The position numbers were made by a program, and so were the translations under genes. From positions 4,781,664-4,845,663 of the forward strand of contig CM074764.1 in assembly GCA_037355855.1 (NCBI GenBank): DNA of 64,000 nt, given 5' to 3'. The notes beneath the pieces were generated by a model. The model saw only the letters and a list, made by a program, of their open reading frames with translations. It had not been told where the DNA came from and ran no database searches. This stretch comes from Pseudo-nitzschia pungens (lineage: Eukaryota > Bacillariophyta > Bacillariophyceae > Bacillariales > Bacillariaceae). Below, piece by piece: positions 40,492-55,728 of the stretch. Position 1 is the first letter of the stretch. Every line of letters starts with the position of its first letter.

Positions 40492-42618
40492 ATGAAAAAC
40501 TTTGTAAAAGAATTTAATTATATTAAAATTAAATTAGCATCCCCTTTTCGAATTTTACAATGGTCAAATCGTAAATTACCAAATGGTCAATTCGTAGGGG
40601 AAGTTCAAAAACCTGAAACCATAAATTATAGAACATTCAAACCAGAAATGGATGGATTGTTTTGTGAGCGCATTTTTGGCCCCAGTAGGAGTTTCGAGTG
40701 TGCTTGTGGTAAATATAAACGTGTTCGTTATGATGGATTAATTTGTGAGCGTTGTGGTGTTGAGTTAACGGAATCTCGTGTACGTCGACACAGAATGGGA
40801 TATATTAGTCTTGTTTATCCAGTAACTCATGTTTGGTACATTAATAGTAGACCAAATTTTATGGCTCTTCTACTAGAAGTAGAAGAATTTGAAAAACGAT
40901 TAAATACAAGCTATACAAGTCAATCAGACAAATGTAAAAATAAACTTAAACTTAGAAATTTTGATTATTTCTGGACCTGTAATGGTTTAAAATTAACACC
41001 TTCTACAATTATTAGTTTATGGGATGAGAGAATTAAACGTATTAAGCTTGCATCCTTAGCTTATTTTATTGCTGAAGATGAGATTTCATTCTACGGACTT
41101 CATTGGGATTTACAACAGTATCGAAGAAGTCGAGAATTGGGGAGAAGTAATTACCCTTTAAAACCTTATCCAAAACCACAAAATCGACGACAACAAACAC
41201 CAAAATATTTATTAAAAGCTACTCCAAGTTTTTTAATTGGTGCTCCATTGATTAAACGAGAATTAGAAAAACTAAATTTGGAATCAGAAATTTCTCGAAC
41301 ACGTTGTTTTGTTCTAGTTTGTACAAAAGTATTAAATAAAGAAGAACCATTATATTATGCTTCATATTGGTTTAGAAAATGGGAACAACATCGATTATAT
41401 AAAATCCGTGAGAAAGCTATTAAACGGATTCGAATTTTAGAAAACTTAATTGGAACGGCATCCGAACCGTCTTGGATGATCTTATCTATTTTACCAATTA
41501 TTCCTCCTGCTTTGCGTCCAATGATTCAATTGGAAGGTGGACGTTTTGCAACTTCTGACTTAAATGAGCTTTATCGTCGAATTATTACAAGAAATAATCG
41601 ATTACTTAGATTATTAGAGATTGATGCTCCACAATTGATCATTCGAAATGAAAAGCGATTATTACAAGAAGCAGTAGATACTTTAATTGATAATGGAAAG
41701 CGAGGTAAAATTGCATTAAGTGCAAATAATCGCCCTCTAAAATCTTTGTCAGATATCATTAAAGGGAAGCATGGGCGTTTCCGTCAAAATTTATTAGGAA
41801 AACGTGTTGATTATTCAGGACGTTCAGTAATTGTGGTTGGTCCAACATTAAAGTTAAATCAGTGTGGTTTACCGTATGAAATGGCAATTGAGTTATTTCA
41901 ACCATTTATTATTCGAGAATTAATTAATCAAAATTTGGCAAATAATATAAAAATTGCGAAAAATTTAATTCAGTCAGATGAATTAACAATTAAACCTGTT
42001 GTAGAACAAATTTTAAAAAACCATCCAATTTTTTTAAATCGTGCTCCCACATTACATCGCTTAGGAATCCAAGCATTTGAACCAATTTTAGTAAAAGGGC
42101 GTGCTATTAAATTGCATCCTTTAGTTTGTTCAGCCTTTAATGCTGATTTTGATGGAGATCAAATGGCTGTCCATATTCCATTATCACCGGAAGCCCAGGC
42201 CGAATGTTATATGTTAATGTTAGCACCGTATAATTTCTTATCACCGGCAAACGGTGAGCCAATCATTATGCCAAGTCAAGATATGGTTCTTGGGTGTTAT
42301 TACTTAACAGCAAATAATATCACAGGTTTATTAGGTTCAAATTATTATTTTGCAAATCTTGAAGATGTAATTTTAGCATACAATCAAGATAAAATTGAAA
42401 TTCATACCTCGATATGGATTAGATATACTGATGAAGATTATCAGAGATCAGATTTACAAAAGAAAGTTATCTTATCTGATAATAGTATCATTGAATATTA
42501 TGAAAACTTACAAATCCGAAAAGATTCTAAGGGCGAAGTAATTACGCAATATTTACAAACAACAACGGGTCGCGTTATTTTAAATTATACAATTCAAAAA
42601 ACTTTAAATTTTTTATAA
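40492..42618 (+). CDS. rpoC1: RpoC1, polymerase beta' subunit (arm 2; C-terminus probably wrong)
   Basis: 708 residues as read. The zinc-binding cysteines are at 70, 72, 85 and 88, and the catalytic magnesium motif NADFDGD at 550-556 carries the three aspartates. Near the end this copy has six T in the run before TAATTC, giving an ending TLNFL. Arms 1 and 3 have five, giving six more residues (714). The majority reading is likely correct, so the true stop would lie a few bases before rpoC2. Confidence 0.93.
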   Translation: MKNFVKEFNYIKIKLASPFRILQWSNRKLPNGQFVGEVQKPETINYRTFKPEMDGLFCERIFGPSRSFECACGKYKRVRYDGLICERCGVELTESRVRRHRMGYISLVYPVTHVWYINSRPNFMALLLEVEEFEKRLNTSYTSQSDKCKNKLKLRNFDYFWTCNGLKLTPSTIISLWDERIKRIKLASLAYFIAEDEISFYGLHWDLQQYRRSRELGRSNYPLKPYPKPQNRRQQTPKYLLKATPSFLIGAPLIKRELEKLNLESEISRTRCFVLVCTKVLNKEEPLYYASYWFRKWEQHRLYKIREKAIKRIRILENLIGTASEPSWMILSILPIIPPALRPMIQLEGGRFATSDLNELYRRIITRNNRLLRLLEIDAPQLIIRNEKRLLQEAVDTLIDNGKRGKIALSANNRPLKSLSDIIKGKHGRFRQNLLGKRVDYSGRSVIVVGPTLKLNQCGLPYEMAIELFQPFIIRELINQNLANNIKIAKNLIQSDELTIKPVVEQILKNHPIFLNRAPTLHRLGIQAFEPILVKGRAIKLHPLVCSAFNADFDGDQMAVHIPLSPEAQAECYMLMLAPYNFLSPANGEPIIMPSQDMVLGCYYLTANNITGLLGSNYYFANLEDVILAYNQDKIEIHTSIWIRYTDEDYQRSDLQKKVILSDNSIIEYYENLQIRKDSKGEVITQYLQTTTGRVILNYTIQKTLNFL

Positions 42619-42646
42619 TTCAAAGATAACCTATTAAATATATTTT

Positions 42647-44239
42647 ATGAAAACTTACACTTATCAAAATACTTTAATTGATAAAAAACAATTACGTCAA
42701 TTATTAGCATGGAGTTTTACAAGTTATGATTCGATGCAGGCTTGTTTATTAGCAGATGAATTAAAATATTTAGGTTTTAAATATGCTAGTCATGCTGGAA
42801 TTTCAATTAGTATTGAAGATTTAAAAATTCCGTTTGTAAAAAATGTTATGCTTGAAAAAGCAAATCAAGAAATTTATAATTCGGAAAAAATTTTTTTAAA
42901 GGGTAAAATAACTGATGTTGAAAGATTTCAAAAAATCATTGATACTTGGAGTCTTACAAGTGAATCATTAAAAAATCAGATTATTTACTATTTTAAAAAT
43001 TATGATCCTCTTAACTCGGTTTATATCATGGCTTTTTCAGGTGCCCGTGGTAACTTATCGCAAGTTCGTCAGTTGGTTGGGATGCGAGGTTTAATGTCTG
43101 ACCCAAGTGGTCAAATTATGAATTTACCAATTAAGAAGAATTTTCGTGAAGGATTAACGATTACTGATTATTTAATGTCAGGTTACGGAGCTCGTAAAGG
43201 GATTGTTGACACGGCATTAAAAACGGCTAATTCTGGATATTTAACACGTCGTTTAATTGATGTATCTCAAGATATTTTAATTCGTGAGAAAGACTGTTTA
43301 ACAAGTCATTCATTTGTATTTTCAAGCAAAAATTTTACAAATTCGTCTGATATTTATGATAAAATTTTAGGACGGGTTTTAAATAAACCCATTTATGATC
43401 CTCAAACATCAGCTTTACTGGTCAAACAAAATACTCAAATAACTCCTGAATTAATTCAAACATTTAAAGATAAAAAAATTCTTGAATATTCCGTTCGTTC
43501 TCCATTAACTTGTCAATTATATCGAGCAATTTGTCAAAAATGTTATGGATGGGATTTAGCAAATGAAAACTTAATTGATATTGGAGAAGCGATTGGCATT
43601 TTAGCTGGTCAATCAATTGGAGAACCTGGTACACAACTTACGATGCGGACATTTCATACTGGTGGTATCTTCACGTCAGAAGCTCGTCAACAAATTATTA
43701 GTCCAATGAATGGAATTATTCAATTCTATAAACGATTAAAAACTGTTGTGTTAAGAACAAATCGAGGCGAAGATGTTCTTGTAACAAAGAATGCTGGTTC
43801 ATTAGTTTTAATTCCATCCGATAAAAATGAAGATTTAGTTAAAATTGATATTTTACGGAATACAATTTTATTCCCAAAAAATAATCAATATCTTCCAAAG
43901 GATACAGTTATTGGTGAAGTCATTAATACGAATAAGGAAATTAAAACAGAAGTTAAGACGATTTTAAGTGATACATGTGGTGAAATTTTTATACCCAAAT
44001 TAAAACAAAAAGTTAATTTGCTAAATCATAATAAATTAATTTGGATTTTATCGGGGCAATTATATAATAGTCCATTAAATTCTTTTTTAAATTTTTACCC
44101 TGATCATAAATTAAATCCATTTAGTTAGTTTTTCGAACAAAACTAATTAATCATTACAGTGGTTCGGTGACATTCATAAAATAATAAACGAAGTTTATAT
44201 GAAGGATTAATAAAAATTAATCATACTAAACATTCATTA
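42647..44239 (+). CDS. rpoC2: RpoC2, polymerase beta'' subunit (arm 2; partial, cut by fold)
   Basis: N-terminal part of beta''. The open frame runs 493 codons to an apparent stop at 44126-44128. Conserved parts are [21 protein letters not shown] near 186, a [10 protein letters not shown] zinc segment near 300 and [24 protein letters not shown] near 320, where the bridge-helix/trigger-loop region begins. Family members usually exceed 1,000 residues. Arm 3 has an extra T right at the apparent stop, and with it the frame stays open, so that stop is probably an error. The gene is truly cut at the fold near 44239. Confidence 0.9.
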
Positions 44240-44380
44240 AAAAATGAAGTGTTAGTATGATAATTTTTATTAATCCTTCATATAAACTTCGTTTATTATT
44301 ATGAATGTCACCGAACCACTGTAATGATTAATTAGTTTTGTTCGAAAAACATAACTAAATGGATTTTAATTTATGATCAG
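44100..44380. repeat. Fold point 2 (arm 2/arm 3 junction)
   Basis: Sequence on either side of about 44239 is mutually reverse complementary with almost no loop (the centre is an A-rich tetranucleotide between ATT and AAT). Small mismatches occur close to the centre. Positions 30405 and 58073 are matching outer ends, and their mean is 44239. The fold lies in rpoC2 coding sequence. Confidence 0.92.
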
Positions 44381-45835
44381 GGTAAAAATTTAAAAAGAAT
44401 TTAATGGACTATTATATAATTGCCCCGATAAAATCCAAATTAATTTATTATGATTTAGCAAATTAACTTTTTGTTTTTAATTTGGGTATAAATAATTTCA
44501 CCACATGTATCACTTAAAATCGTCTTAACTTCTGTTTTAATTTCCTTATTCGTATTAATGACTTCACCAATAACTGTATCCTTTGGAAGATATTGATTAT
44601 TTTTTGGGAATAAAATTGTATTCCGTAAAATATCAATTTTAACTAAATCTTCATTTTTATCGGATGGAATTAAAACTAATGAACCAGCATTCTTTGTTAC
44701 AAGAACATCTTCGCCTCGATTTGTTCTTAACACAACAGTTTTTAATCGTTTATAGAATTGAATAATTCCATTCATTGGACTAATAATTTGTTGACGAGCT
44801 TCTGACGTGAAGATACCACCAGTATGAAATGTCCGCATCGTAAGTTGTGTACCAGGTTCTCCAATTGATTGACCAGCTAAAATGCCAATCGCTTCTCCAA
44901 TATCAATTAAGTTTTCATTTGCTAAATCCCATCCATAACATTTTTGACAAATTGCTCGATATAATTGACAAGTTAATGGAGAACGAACGGAATATTCAAG
45001 AATTTTTTTTATCTTTAAATGTTTGAATTAATTCAGGAGTTATTTGAGTATTTTGTTTGACCAGTAAAGCTGATGTTTGAGGATCATAAATGGGTTTATT
45101 TAAAACCCGTCCTAAAATTTTATCATAAATATCAGACGAATTTGTAAAATTTTTGCTTGAAAATACAAATGAATGACTTGTTAAACAGTCTTTCTCACGA
45201 ATTAAAATATCTTGAGATACATCAATTAAACGACGTGTTAAATATCCAGAATTAGCCGTTTTTAATGCCGTGTCAACAATCCCTTTACGAGCTCCGTAAC
45301 CTGACATTAAATAATCAGTAATCGTTAATCCTTCACGAAAATTCTTCTTAATTGGTAAATTCATAATTTGACCACTTGGGTCAGACATTAAACCTCGCAT
45401 CCCAACCAACTGACGAACTTGCGATAAGTTACCACGGGCACCTGAAAAAGCCATGATATAAACCGAGTTAAGAGGATCATAATTTTTAAAATAGTAAATA
45501 ATCTGATTTTTTAATGATTCACTTGTAAGACTCCAAGTATCAATGATTTTTTGAAATCTTTCAACATCAGTTATTTTACCCTTTAAAAAAATTTTTTCCG
45601 AATTATAAATTTCTTGATTTGCTTTTTCAAGCATAACATTTTTTACAAACGGAATTTTTAAATCTTCAATACTAATTGAAATTCCAGCATGACTAGCATA
45701 TTTAAAACCTAAATATTTTAATTCATCTGCTAATAAACAAGCCTGCATCGAATCATAACTTGTAAAACTCCATGCTAATAATTGACGTAATTGTTTTTTA
45801 TCAATTAAAGTATTTTGATAAGTGTAAGTTTTCAT
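44240..45835 (-). pseudogene. rpoC2: rpoC2, arm 3 copy: partial, two frameshifts
   Basis: N-terminal part of beta''. The frame is broken by an extra T in a run near 45000 and another change near 44470. It includes the base missing from arm 2 near the apparent stop and so shows that the gene probably runs on. Cut at the fold. Confidence 0.87.
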
Positions 45836-45844
45836 AAAATATAT

Positions 45845-47989
45845 TTAATAGGTTATCTTTGAATTATAAAAATTTAAAGTTTTTTGAATTGTATAATTTA
45901 AAATAACGCGACCCGTTGTTGTTTGTAAATATTGCGTAATTACTTCGCCCTTAGAATCTTTTCGGATTTGTAAGTTTTCATAATATTCAATGATACTATT
46001 ATCAGATAAGATAACTTTCTTTTGTAAATCTGATCTCTGATAATCTTCATCAGTATATCTAATCCATATCGAGGTATGAATTTCAATTTTATCTTGATTG
46101 TATGCTAAAATTACATCTTCAAGATTTGCAAAATAATAATTTGAACCTAATAAACCTGTGATATTATTTGCTGTTAAGTAATAACACCCAAGAACCATAT
46201 CTTGACTTGGCATAATGATTGGCTCACCGTTTGCCGGTGATAAGAAATTATACGGTGCTAACATTAACATATAACATTCGGCCTGGGCTTCCGGTGATAA
46301 TGGAATATGGACAGCCATTTGATCTCCATCAAAATCAGCATTAAAGGCTGAACAAACTAAAGGATGCAATTTAATAGCACGCCCTTTTACTAAAATTGGT
46401 TCAAATGCTTGGATTCCTAAGCGATGTAATGTGGGAGCACGATTTAAAAAAATTGGATGGTTTTTTAAAATTTGTTCTACAACAGGTTTAATTGTTAATT
46501 CATCTGACTGAATTAAATTTTTCGCAATTTTTATATTATTTGCCAAATTTTGATTAATTAATTCTCGAATAATAAATGGTTGAAATAACTCAATTGCCAT
46601 TTCATACGGTAAACCACACTGATTTAACTTTAATGTTGGACCAACCACAATTACTGAACGTCCTGAATAATCAACACGTTTTCCTAATAAATTTTGACGG
46701 AAACGCCCATGCTTCCCTTTAATGATATCTGACAAAGATTTTAGAGGGCGATTATTTGCACTTAATGCAATTTTACCTCGCTTTCCATTATCAATTAAAG
46801 TATCTACTGCTTCTTGTAATAATCGCTTTTCATTTCGAATGATCAATTGTGGAGCATCAATCTCTAATAATCTAAGTAATCGATTATTTCTTGTAATAAT
46901 TCGACGATAAAGCTCATTTAAGTCAGAAGTTGCAAAACGTCCACCTTCCAATTGAATCATTGGACGCAAAGCAGGAGGAATAATTGGTAAAATAGATAAG
47001 ATCATCCAAGACGGTTCGGATGCCGTTCCAATTAAGTTTTCTAAAATTCGAATCCGTTTAATAGCTTTCTCACGGATTTTATATAATCGATGTTGTTCCC
47101 ATTTTCTAAACCAATATGAAGCATAATATAATGGTTCTTCTTTATTTAATACTTTTGTACAAACTAGAACAAAACAACGTGTTCGAGAAATTTCTGATTC
47201 CAAATTTAGTTTTTCTAATTCTCGTTTAATCAATGGAGCACCAATTAAAAAACTTGGAGTAGCTTTTAATAAATATTTTGGTGTTTGTTGTCGTCGATTT
47301 TGTGGTTTTGGATAAGGTTTTAAAGGGTAATTACTTCTCCCCAATTCTCGACTTCTTCGATACTGTTGTAAATCCCAATGAAGTCCGTAGAATGAAATCT
47401 CATCTTCAGCAATAAAATAAGCTAAGGATGCAAGCTTAATACGTTTAATTCTCTCATCCCATAAACTAATAATTGTAGAAGGTGTTAATTTTAAACCATT
47501 ACAGGTCCAGAAATAATCAAAATTTCTAAGTTTAAGTTTATTTTTACATTTGTCTGATTGACTTGTATAGCTTGTATTTAATCGTTTTTCAAATTCTTCT
47601 ACTTCTAGTAGAAGAGCCATAAAATTTGGTCTACTATTAATGTACCAAACATGAGTTACTGGATAAACAAGACTAATATATCCCATTCTGTGTCGACGTA
47701 CACGAGATTCCGTTAACTCAACACCACAACGCTCACAAATTAATCCATCATAACGAACACGTTTATATTTACCACAAGCACACTCGAAACTCCTACTGGG
47801 GCCAAAAATGCGCTCACAAAACAATCCATCCATTTCTGGTTTGAATGTTCTATAATTTATGGTTTCAGGTTTTTGAACTTCCCCTACGAATTGACCATTT
47901 GGTAATTTACGATTTGACCATTGTAAAATTCGAAAAGGGGATGCTAATTTAATTTTAATATAATTAAATTCTTTTACAAAGTTTTTCAT
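45845..47989 (-). CDS. rpoC1: RpoC1, arm 3 copy (probable true C-terminus)
   Basis: 714 residues, identical to arm 2 except at the end, where the chain continues NFYNSKITY. Arm 1 has the same five-T run and supports this version. The zinc cysteines and NADFDGD are as in arm 2. The stop lies 9 bases before the rpoC2 start. Confidence 0.94.
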   Translation of the reverse strand: MKNFVKEFNYIKIKLASPFRILQWSNRKLPNGQFVGEVQKPETINYRTFKPEMDGLFCERIFGPSRSFECACGKYKRVRYDGLICERCGVELTESRVRRHRMGYISLVYPVTHVWYINSRPNFMALLLEVEEFEKRLNTSYTSQSDKCKNKLKLRNFDYFWTCNGLKLTPSTIISLWDERIKRIKLASLAYFIAEDEISFYGLHWDLQQYRRSRELGRSNYPLKPYPKPQNRRQQTPKYLLKATPSFLIGAPLIKRELEKLNLESEISRTRCFVLVCTKVLNKEEPLYYASYWFRKWEQHRLYKIREKAIKRIRILENLIGTASEPSWMILSILPIIPPALRPMIQLEGGRFATSDLNELYRRIITRNNRLLRLLEIDAPQLIIRNEKRLLQEAVDTLIDNGKRGKIALSANNRPLKSLSDIIKGKHGRFRQNLLGKRVDYSGRSVIVVGPTLKLNQCGLPYEMAIELFQPFIIRELINQNLANNIKIAKNLIQSDELTIKPVVEQILKNHPIFLNRAPTLHRLGIQAFEPILVKGRAIKLHPLVCSAFNADFDGDQMAVHIPLSPEAQAECYMLMLAPYNFLSPANGEPIIMPSQDMVLGCYYLTANNITGLLGSNYYFANLEDVILAYNQDKIEIHTSIWIRYTDEDYQRSDLQKKVILSDNSIIEYYENLQIRKDSKGEVITQYLQTTTGRVILNYTIQKTLNFYNSKITY

Positions 47990-47994
47990 AATTT

Positions 47995-50900
47995 TTAAAA
48001 TGAAATATCATCTATATTTGAAGTAGGTAGGAAGGTTTTCGAAAAAGCATTATATCTTTCAACAATATTCACTTCCACTTCATATTGTTTCGAGGAACTA
48101 AATTTTTGGATTTTATATGTACTCATATCTAAACCAATAGAACGTAATTCTTGTAATAATACTTTAAAAGATTCTGGAATTCCAAATTGTGGTATTTGTT
48201 GTCCTTTTACAATTGCATTTAATGTTGCATTTCGACCTGGCATATCATCTGACTTAATTGTTAAAATTTCTTTTAATGTAAAGGCAGCCCCAAATCCTTC
48301 TAATGCCCAAACTTCCATTTCTCCAAATCGTTGCCCACCATGTTGAGCTTTTCCTCGTAACGGTTGCTGAGTAATCAATGAGTACGGTCCGGTTGCTCGG
48401 GAATGCATTTTATCATCAACAAGATGGATCAGTTTTAACATATATGCATTTCCAACTGTAATTGGATTTTCAAATTCTTTTCCTGTTCGACCATCGATTA
48501 AAACCATTTTACCTGGAGCATAAGGATTAAAAATCCAACTTTTATTTCTTTTAATAGAAGCTTGACGAAGTTTCTTATTAATCAAAATTCGTGATATTTC
48601 TAAACCATACATTTCATCAAATGGTAAAATTTTAAATCGACAATTTAATTTGTCTCCCGCAAATCCTAATAAACATTCGTATAACTGACCAACATTCATT
48701 CGAGAAGGAACCCCTAAAGGATTTAAAATAATATCAATTGGTGTTCCATCCGGTAAGAATGGCATATCTTGACGTGCTAAAATTCGTGAAATAATACCTT
48801 TGTTACCATGGCGACCAGCAATCTTATCACCAACTTGAATTTTTCGAATTTGAGCAATAAATACATAGATTTTTTCAGATTTATATGTCAATTTTGTTTT
48901 CCGATTAAATGTAACTGTTTCAATAACACGTCCCGATTCACCATGAGGCATTCTATAAGAATTATCTTTTACTCCTTTGGCTTTTGTACTGAAAATTGCA
49001 CGTAACAGCTTTGATTCTGGTAATTGTTCGTAAGCATTTGTTGAAACAACTTTTCCAACTAAAATATCTCCAGATTTTACAAATGTACCAACTCTTACAA
49101 TTCCATCATCATTTAAATGTTTGACTTCAGACAAGTTTAAATTTGGAATCATTTTCATTGTTTGTTCAGAGATTTCTGCATTCCGATTAATTTCAATTTT
49201 GTATCGTTCGATATGAATTGAAGTGAAAATATCATCATAAACTAAACGTTCACTAATTAAAATAGCATCCTCAAAGTTATACCCTTGCCATGGCATATAA
49301 GCAATTAACGTATTTTGACCCAATGATAATTCACTACTTGTAATTGCTGGACCATCACTAAGAATTTGTCCAGATTGAATTTTTTCACCTTTCCAAACAA
49401 TTGGACGCTGATTAATGCAAGTTTGTTGATTAGAACGTAAGTATTTCTGTAATTTATAAATTACTTTTTTATTATTACTATCTTTAATAATAATTTTATT
49501 TGCAGTTACCGAATTAACAATTCCGGAAATATGAGCATTTAATGTCATCCCCGAATCAATAGCGATTTGATTTTCTAATCCTGTACCAACAATTGGTTTT
49601 TGTGGGAAAATTAGTGGAACCGATTGACGCTGCATATTTGAGCCCATTAATGCTCGGTTTGCATCATCGTGTTCAAAGAATGGAATTAAAGATGCCGCAA
49701 CGGAAACAACTTGAATTGTTGAAATTGAAATAAAATCAACTTCAGATGGTGTTACATTAATAAAATCTTGTTTATATCGAACTGAAATAATATTTTTTAT
49801 TAAATAATTATCTTTGTTTGTCGCAATATCCGCAGGCGCAATTTTGTATAAATCTTCAACTTCCGCAGTTAAATAAATTGGGTTTCCAGTTTTTAAAACT
49901 TTTCCGTTGATTACTCGCCAAAACGGAGTTTCTAAGAATCCAAGCTTATTAACTCGAGCACATGTTGTTAAGGATGCAATTAAACCAACATTTTGTCCTT
50001 CTGGTGTCTCAATTGGACAAATTCGACCGTAATGACTTGGATGAATATCACGAACAGAAAAACTAATGTGATCTCGATTCAATCCACCGGGGCCTAAACC
50101 ACTAATTCGACGCCGATGTGTTAATGAAGAAAGAGGATTAGTTTGATCTAAATATTGTGATAATTGACTAGACCCGAAAAATTCTCGAATTGTGGCATTA
50201 ATAACACTAAAATTTAGAAGATAATTCGATTCAATAGTATTTGTTTGATTTCTTAATTTTCGAACTAATCTTTGGAATCCTATTCGGAATAAGTTTTGTA
50301 ATAATTCACCAATAGATCGAACTCGTTTATTTTTAAGATGATCAATATCATCTGGAACGGCTTTTGAAATTGTTAATGAAATTAATTTATCAATAATCGC
50401 AAAAATATCTTCATAAGTAATTATTTGAAGACGGTTACTAATTTTTAAACTTAATCGATTATTAATTTTTAATCGTCCTACTTTTCCCAAGTTATAATAA
50501 TTCGGATCAAAAATTTGTGAAAATTCAGAAATATTTTTAAAATATTCAAGATTCGAATCAAATCGACTAATAGGTTGTTTTAAATAGGTTGAATTAATTA
50601 AAAGTGGTTTATTAAAATAGAAGAAATCAGAATAATATAAATTTTGATAAATTTCTAAATCCGTCAATCCCATTTCTTTTAAGAGTATAAGAATAGGTTT
50701 TTGAGTAATTTTATCTAATTGAATAATAAGTTCTTCTTCTTGATTTTTAATTGGGTAATTGTAGGCATTAAGTTTTGTATTCTTTTGAAAATTGAATCGA
50801 ATCCATGATCCATATTCTGGGATTAAAGTAGCTGTATATAATTCTTTATCATTATATTTTTTATGATAATTGGTTTTAATTTCATGATCCTTTTGATATA

Positions 50901-52421
50901 AAGTAATTGAGTTTTACTTTTTAAATATTTATCTCGTTTTTTTAGATAATTATCATGTCTAGCTAACTCTTCTTTTAATACCTTTTTATCTTTCTTTAAT
51001 AAATCTTTTTCTGCTTGGATTACAAATGAACTAGCACCCTTCTTTATTAATTGACGCAATCGTCTTGTTCGTTTGTAAATATTTTCCTTATATTTATCAA
51101 ATGGCGTTGGATCAAGCTCATAAGAGGTATGAATTTGTCCAAATAAATATCTTAACTGATCTTTTAAACTAGTTGAAAAATATAAAGTTGGTCGGAAAAC
51201 CGCAAATTGTGTTAATTGATTTGCATTTACTTCTTTTACTAATGATTTTTGAATATTCTGTTTTAAGAATGAGAAATTTTGGTCATCAAAGAACCAGTTC
51301 ATTAAATGTTCAGTAACTAAAACTAATCTTGAATTTAACTGAAGTTGAACGGTTAATTGAGAATTTGTAACTGTCTTTGTATAGACATTAATAACTCTTC
51401 GAATTTGGTCATCAGATAATTTTAACGTTTCTGAAGAATTCAATAATTTATTAGATTCTGATGAATAAGTTAAAATTCGATATTTGGTTAAAACTTTTAA
51501 TAAAAATTGAAAATATTTCAATAAGGTACTAATTGTTTCATTAGTAAAATTAGTCTTTGAATTGGGTGATGTATATTTTTGTTTTAACCATTTTAAAAAT
51601 AATAACCTCATTTTGAGGTTGACTGGAAGTTTTGTGTTTGTGAGATTAAAACATAGAATTTAAAACATTGAAAAAAGGAAAACGATGAGTCATTCTTTGA
51701 TTGCTTTAAAAATTCTAAAGAATAATAAGAAATTGGAATAGAATTAGGTTCATGGGACGCTTGTGACTTTGCCTTATAAGTTTGAGTTTCCCAAGTTGTA
51801 AAGATTTTTTTTAACTCGTTTATTTTTTAAAAAATCAATAATTTTATCATCTGTATCTGTAAAGTTGATTCTTGGTTGGTCTAATTTAGGTTTTGAAAAA
51901 ATAAATCAAATTCGGAAATGAAAGCTTCACCAGATGGTAAAAATGTTCGTAGTCGATGGATATCTGCGGATAATTTACGTTTAAAGTGGTTTTGAATTCT
52001 TTGGTTTTTATTTTTTTCAAAATAAATACCAGGACTTCGAATAATTTGACTTACAATAACACGTTCACATCCATTAATAATGAATGTCGCATAAGTAGTC
52101 ATTAAAGGTAAAGTAATAATCGGAAATTGGTTTTGGTAATGAACTTGGTTCAGAACTTTATTTCGGACTTCAATCGGGATCACTAACTGTGCTCGATAGT
52201 TTCCATTATATTTCTTTGCAATTATTAAGTTATAAAGCGGTTTAATTAATAAATATTCTTGACTAAAAATTAGGTATTCTGTATTCTGACTAAAATCGTA
52301 GATTTTTGAAAATAACGCTAATTCTTCAGTTAAACCTTGAGTAATAAACCAACAAAAACTTACTCGTTGCATCGCAAGGAAAATCAGGTAGAGCATTGAT
52401 ATAATTAATATTTTTGTGCAT
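47995..52421 (-). pseudogene. rpoB: rpoB, arm 3 copy: frameshifted in the N-terminal half
   Basis: The C-terminal 892 residues or more are intact and identical to arm 2, including all catalytic motifs. Single-base changes near 50905, 51620-51815, 51890 and 52380 break the N-terminal half. Total length differs from arm 2 by one base. Confidence 0.9.
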
Positions 52422-52617
52422 GATTTTAGTTTATGCCATAAATAATTTTTTTAAGTTAATAGAATAACAAACATGATACAGCTTCTAGCTTAGACATTAT
52501 TGCAAGTTTAACTACAATAATGTCGCGATAGGATATTTGATTATAATTAAAATAGAAATCTAATTAGGATACAAATTAGTTTCAATTTTTGACACACTCT
52601 GTTTCTTATATTATAAT

Positions 52618-52888
52618 TTAGCTATTAGTTGAAAGGGCACTAGCAAGTCTTGCTTTCTTTCGAGCCGCTGTATTTTTATGAAAAACCTTTTTTTTTGTTC
52701 CTTTATCTAAAAAACTATAGATAGAATTTAAAATTGTTTGTAATTTTTCTGTAGCATCAGGAGTTTGGTTTAAAGTTTTAAAAAAAAGTTTTGTTAAAGT
52801 TCGAACAGTCGTTTTGTAATAAAGATTTTGTAAACGATTTCGTTTTGCAATTTCAATTCGTTTTTTTTGCAGATTTATTATTAGCCAT
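52618..52888 (-). pseudogene. rps20: rps20, arm 3 copy: one base extra
   Basis: It is 271 bases instead of 270. A run of eight T (seven expected) near 52861-52868, in the codons just after the start, shifts the frame. Another pair of indels near 52785 compensates locally. Confidence 0.87.
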
Positions 52889-53065
52889 ATGTTTAAAAAT
52901 AAGTTATCACGTAATATTTAAAATAAAAATATAATATAAGATTCTAGTATAATCATTAAAAATTGAAAGGTTTTTTTTAAAAAATTTATTAATTTCTCAT
53001 TAAACCTTGATAAGATAAAAATTTTTAGGCAATATAATTATTAAAATTATTAAGTTCAAATTTAT

Positions 53066-53260
53066 ATGGCAAAAAATAAAGGCACTCGAATTTTAATTAC
53101 TTTAGAATGTACAGAATGTCGTTCTAATTTAAATAAGCGTTCACCTGGTGTATCTCGATATACAACGCAAAAAAACCGTCGAAATAACCCTGAAAGATTA
53201 GAGTTAAAAAAGTATTGTCCAAATTGTAATAAACCTACTGTACATAAAGAGATTAAATAA
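53066..53260 (+). CDS. rpl33: Ribosomal protein bL33, arm 3 copy
   Basis: 64 residues, identical to the arm 2 protein, with CTEC and CPNC zinc-ribbon pairs. Followed three bases later by rps18. Confidence 0.95.
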   Translation: MAKNKGTRILITLECTECRSNLNKRSPGVSRYTTQKNRRNNPERLELKKYCPNCNKPTVHKEIK

Positions 53261-53263
53261 ATT

Positions 53264-53482
53264 ATGGCACGACAAAAACAAAAAATTTCACCAATTAGTT
53301 TAAATCAAAAAATTGATTATAAAGATATCGATTTACTAAGATTATTTGTAACTGACCAAGGAAAAATTCTTCCACGCCGCGCAACAGGAGTAACTGTTCA
53401 ACAACAGCGAAAATTATCAAAAGCAATTAAGAGAGCACGTACATTAGCGTTATTTCCATTTGTTGCATCAGAGCCAATTTAA
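53264..53482 (+). CDS. rps18: Ribosomal protein bS18, arm 3 copy
   Basis: 72 residues, identical to arm 2. Confidence 0.95.
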   Translation: MARQKQKISPISLNQKIDYKDIDLLRLFVTDQGKILPRRATGVTVQQQRKLSKAIKRARTLALFPFVASEPI

Positions 53483-53488
53483 AACATT

Positions 53489-53520
53489 GTGAGTTATTAT
53501 TTTCTTCAATAATAACTCAC
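53489..53520 (+). terminator. Hairpin between rps18 and ycf3 (arm 3)
   Basis: GTGAGTTATTAT/ATAATAACTCAC, a 12-bp stem with an 8-base loop, 7 bases after the rps18 stop. It mirrors the arm 2 element. Confidence 0.65.
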
Positions 53521-53557
53521 TTCAATTTTGATTCATTTATAAGGAGAAATTTATTTT

Positions 53558-54067
53558 ATGGGAAATTTTATTGATAAAACATTCACAGTAATTGCTGATA
53601 TACTACTAAAAGTTTTACCAGCGAGTAAACAGGAAAAACAAGCTTTCTCATACTATCGAGCTGGAATGGCAGCTCAAGGAAAAGGACGGTATGCAGAAGC
53701 TTTACGAAACTATTATGAAGCTTTACAAGTTGAAGAAGATCCATACGATCGTAGTTATACCCTTTATAATATTGGATTAATTTATGGTAATACCGGAAAA
53801 TATACACAAGCATTAGAATTTTATCATCAAGCATTAGCATTAAATTCAAATCTTCCGCAAGCTTTAAATAATATTGCTGTAATCTATCATTCTCAAGCTT
53901 TACGAGCGCAAACTTTTGACGATGATGAGTATATTGACTTATCAAAAGAGTTATTTGATAAAGCAGCTGAATATTGGATTCAAGCATTAAAATTAGCTCC
54001 TGATAATTATCCAGGTGCAAGAAATTGGTTAAAAGTAACTGGTCGATTTATGGATAATAATTCTTAA
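53558..54067 (+). CDS. ycf3: Ycf3, arm 3 copy
   Basis: 169 residues, identical to arm 2, with three TPR-like repeats. The AAGGAG motif lies 13 bases before the start. Confidence 0.95.
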   Translation: MGNFIDKTFTVIADILLKVLPASKQEKQAFSYYRAGMAAQGKGRYAEALRNYYEALQVEEDPYDRSYTLYNIGLIYGNTGKYTQALEFYHQALALNSNLPQALNNIAVIYHSQALRAQTFDDDEYIDLSKELFDKAAEYWIQALKLAPDNYPGARNWLKVTGRFMDNNS

Positions 54068-54290
54068 TTTATGAGTAAATAAGATTCGAAGCATTAAAAG
54101 AATTAGAAGCTTTTTGAAAATCGTGCAATCTCACGTAAATTGTCGTCTAATCTCTCTCATCTCTTATTGCATTCAACAATTGTCTTAGGTTTGCTGTATA
54201 ATAGATTATAATATCCAGTAATCATTAGAAATGATCTGCAAACATTTGAAAGTATATTTATTCGAAGATATTTTAATATGTTAAATCAAA

Positions 54291-55716
<1,426 letters not shown>

Positions 55717-55728
55717 GGAGTAAAATAT

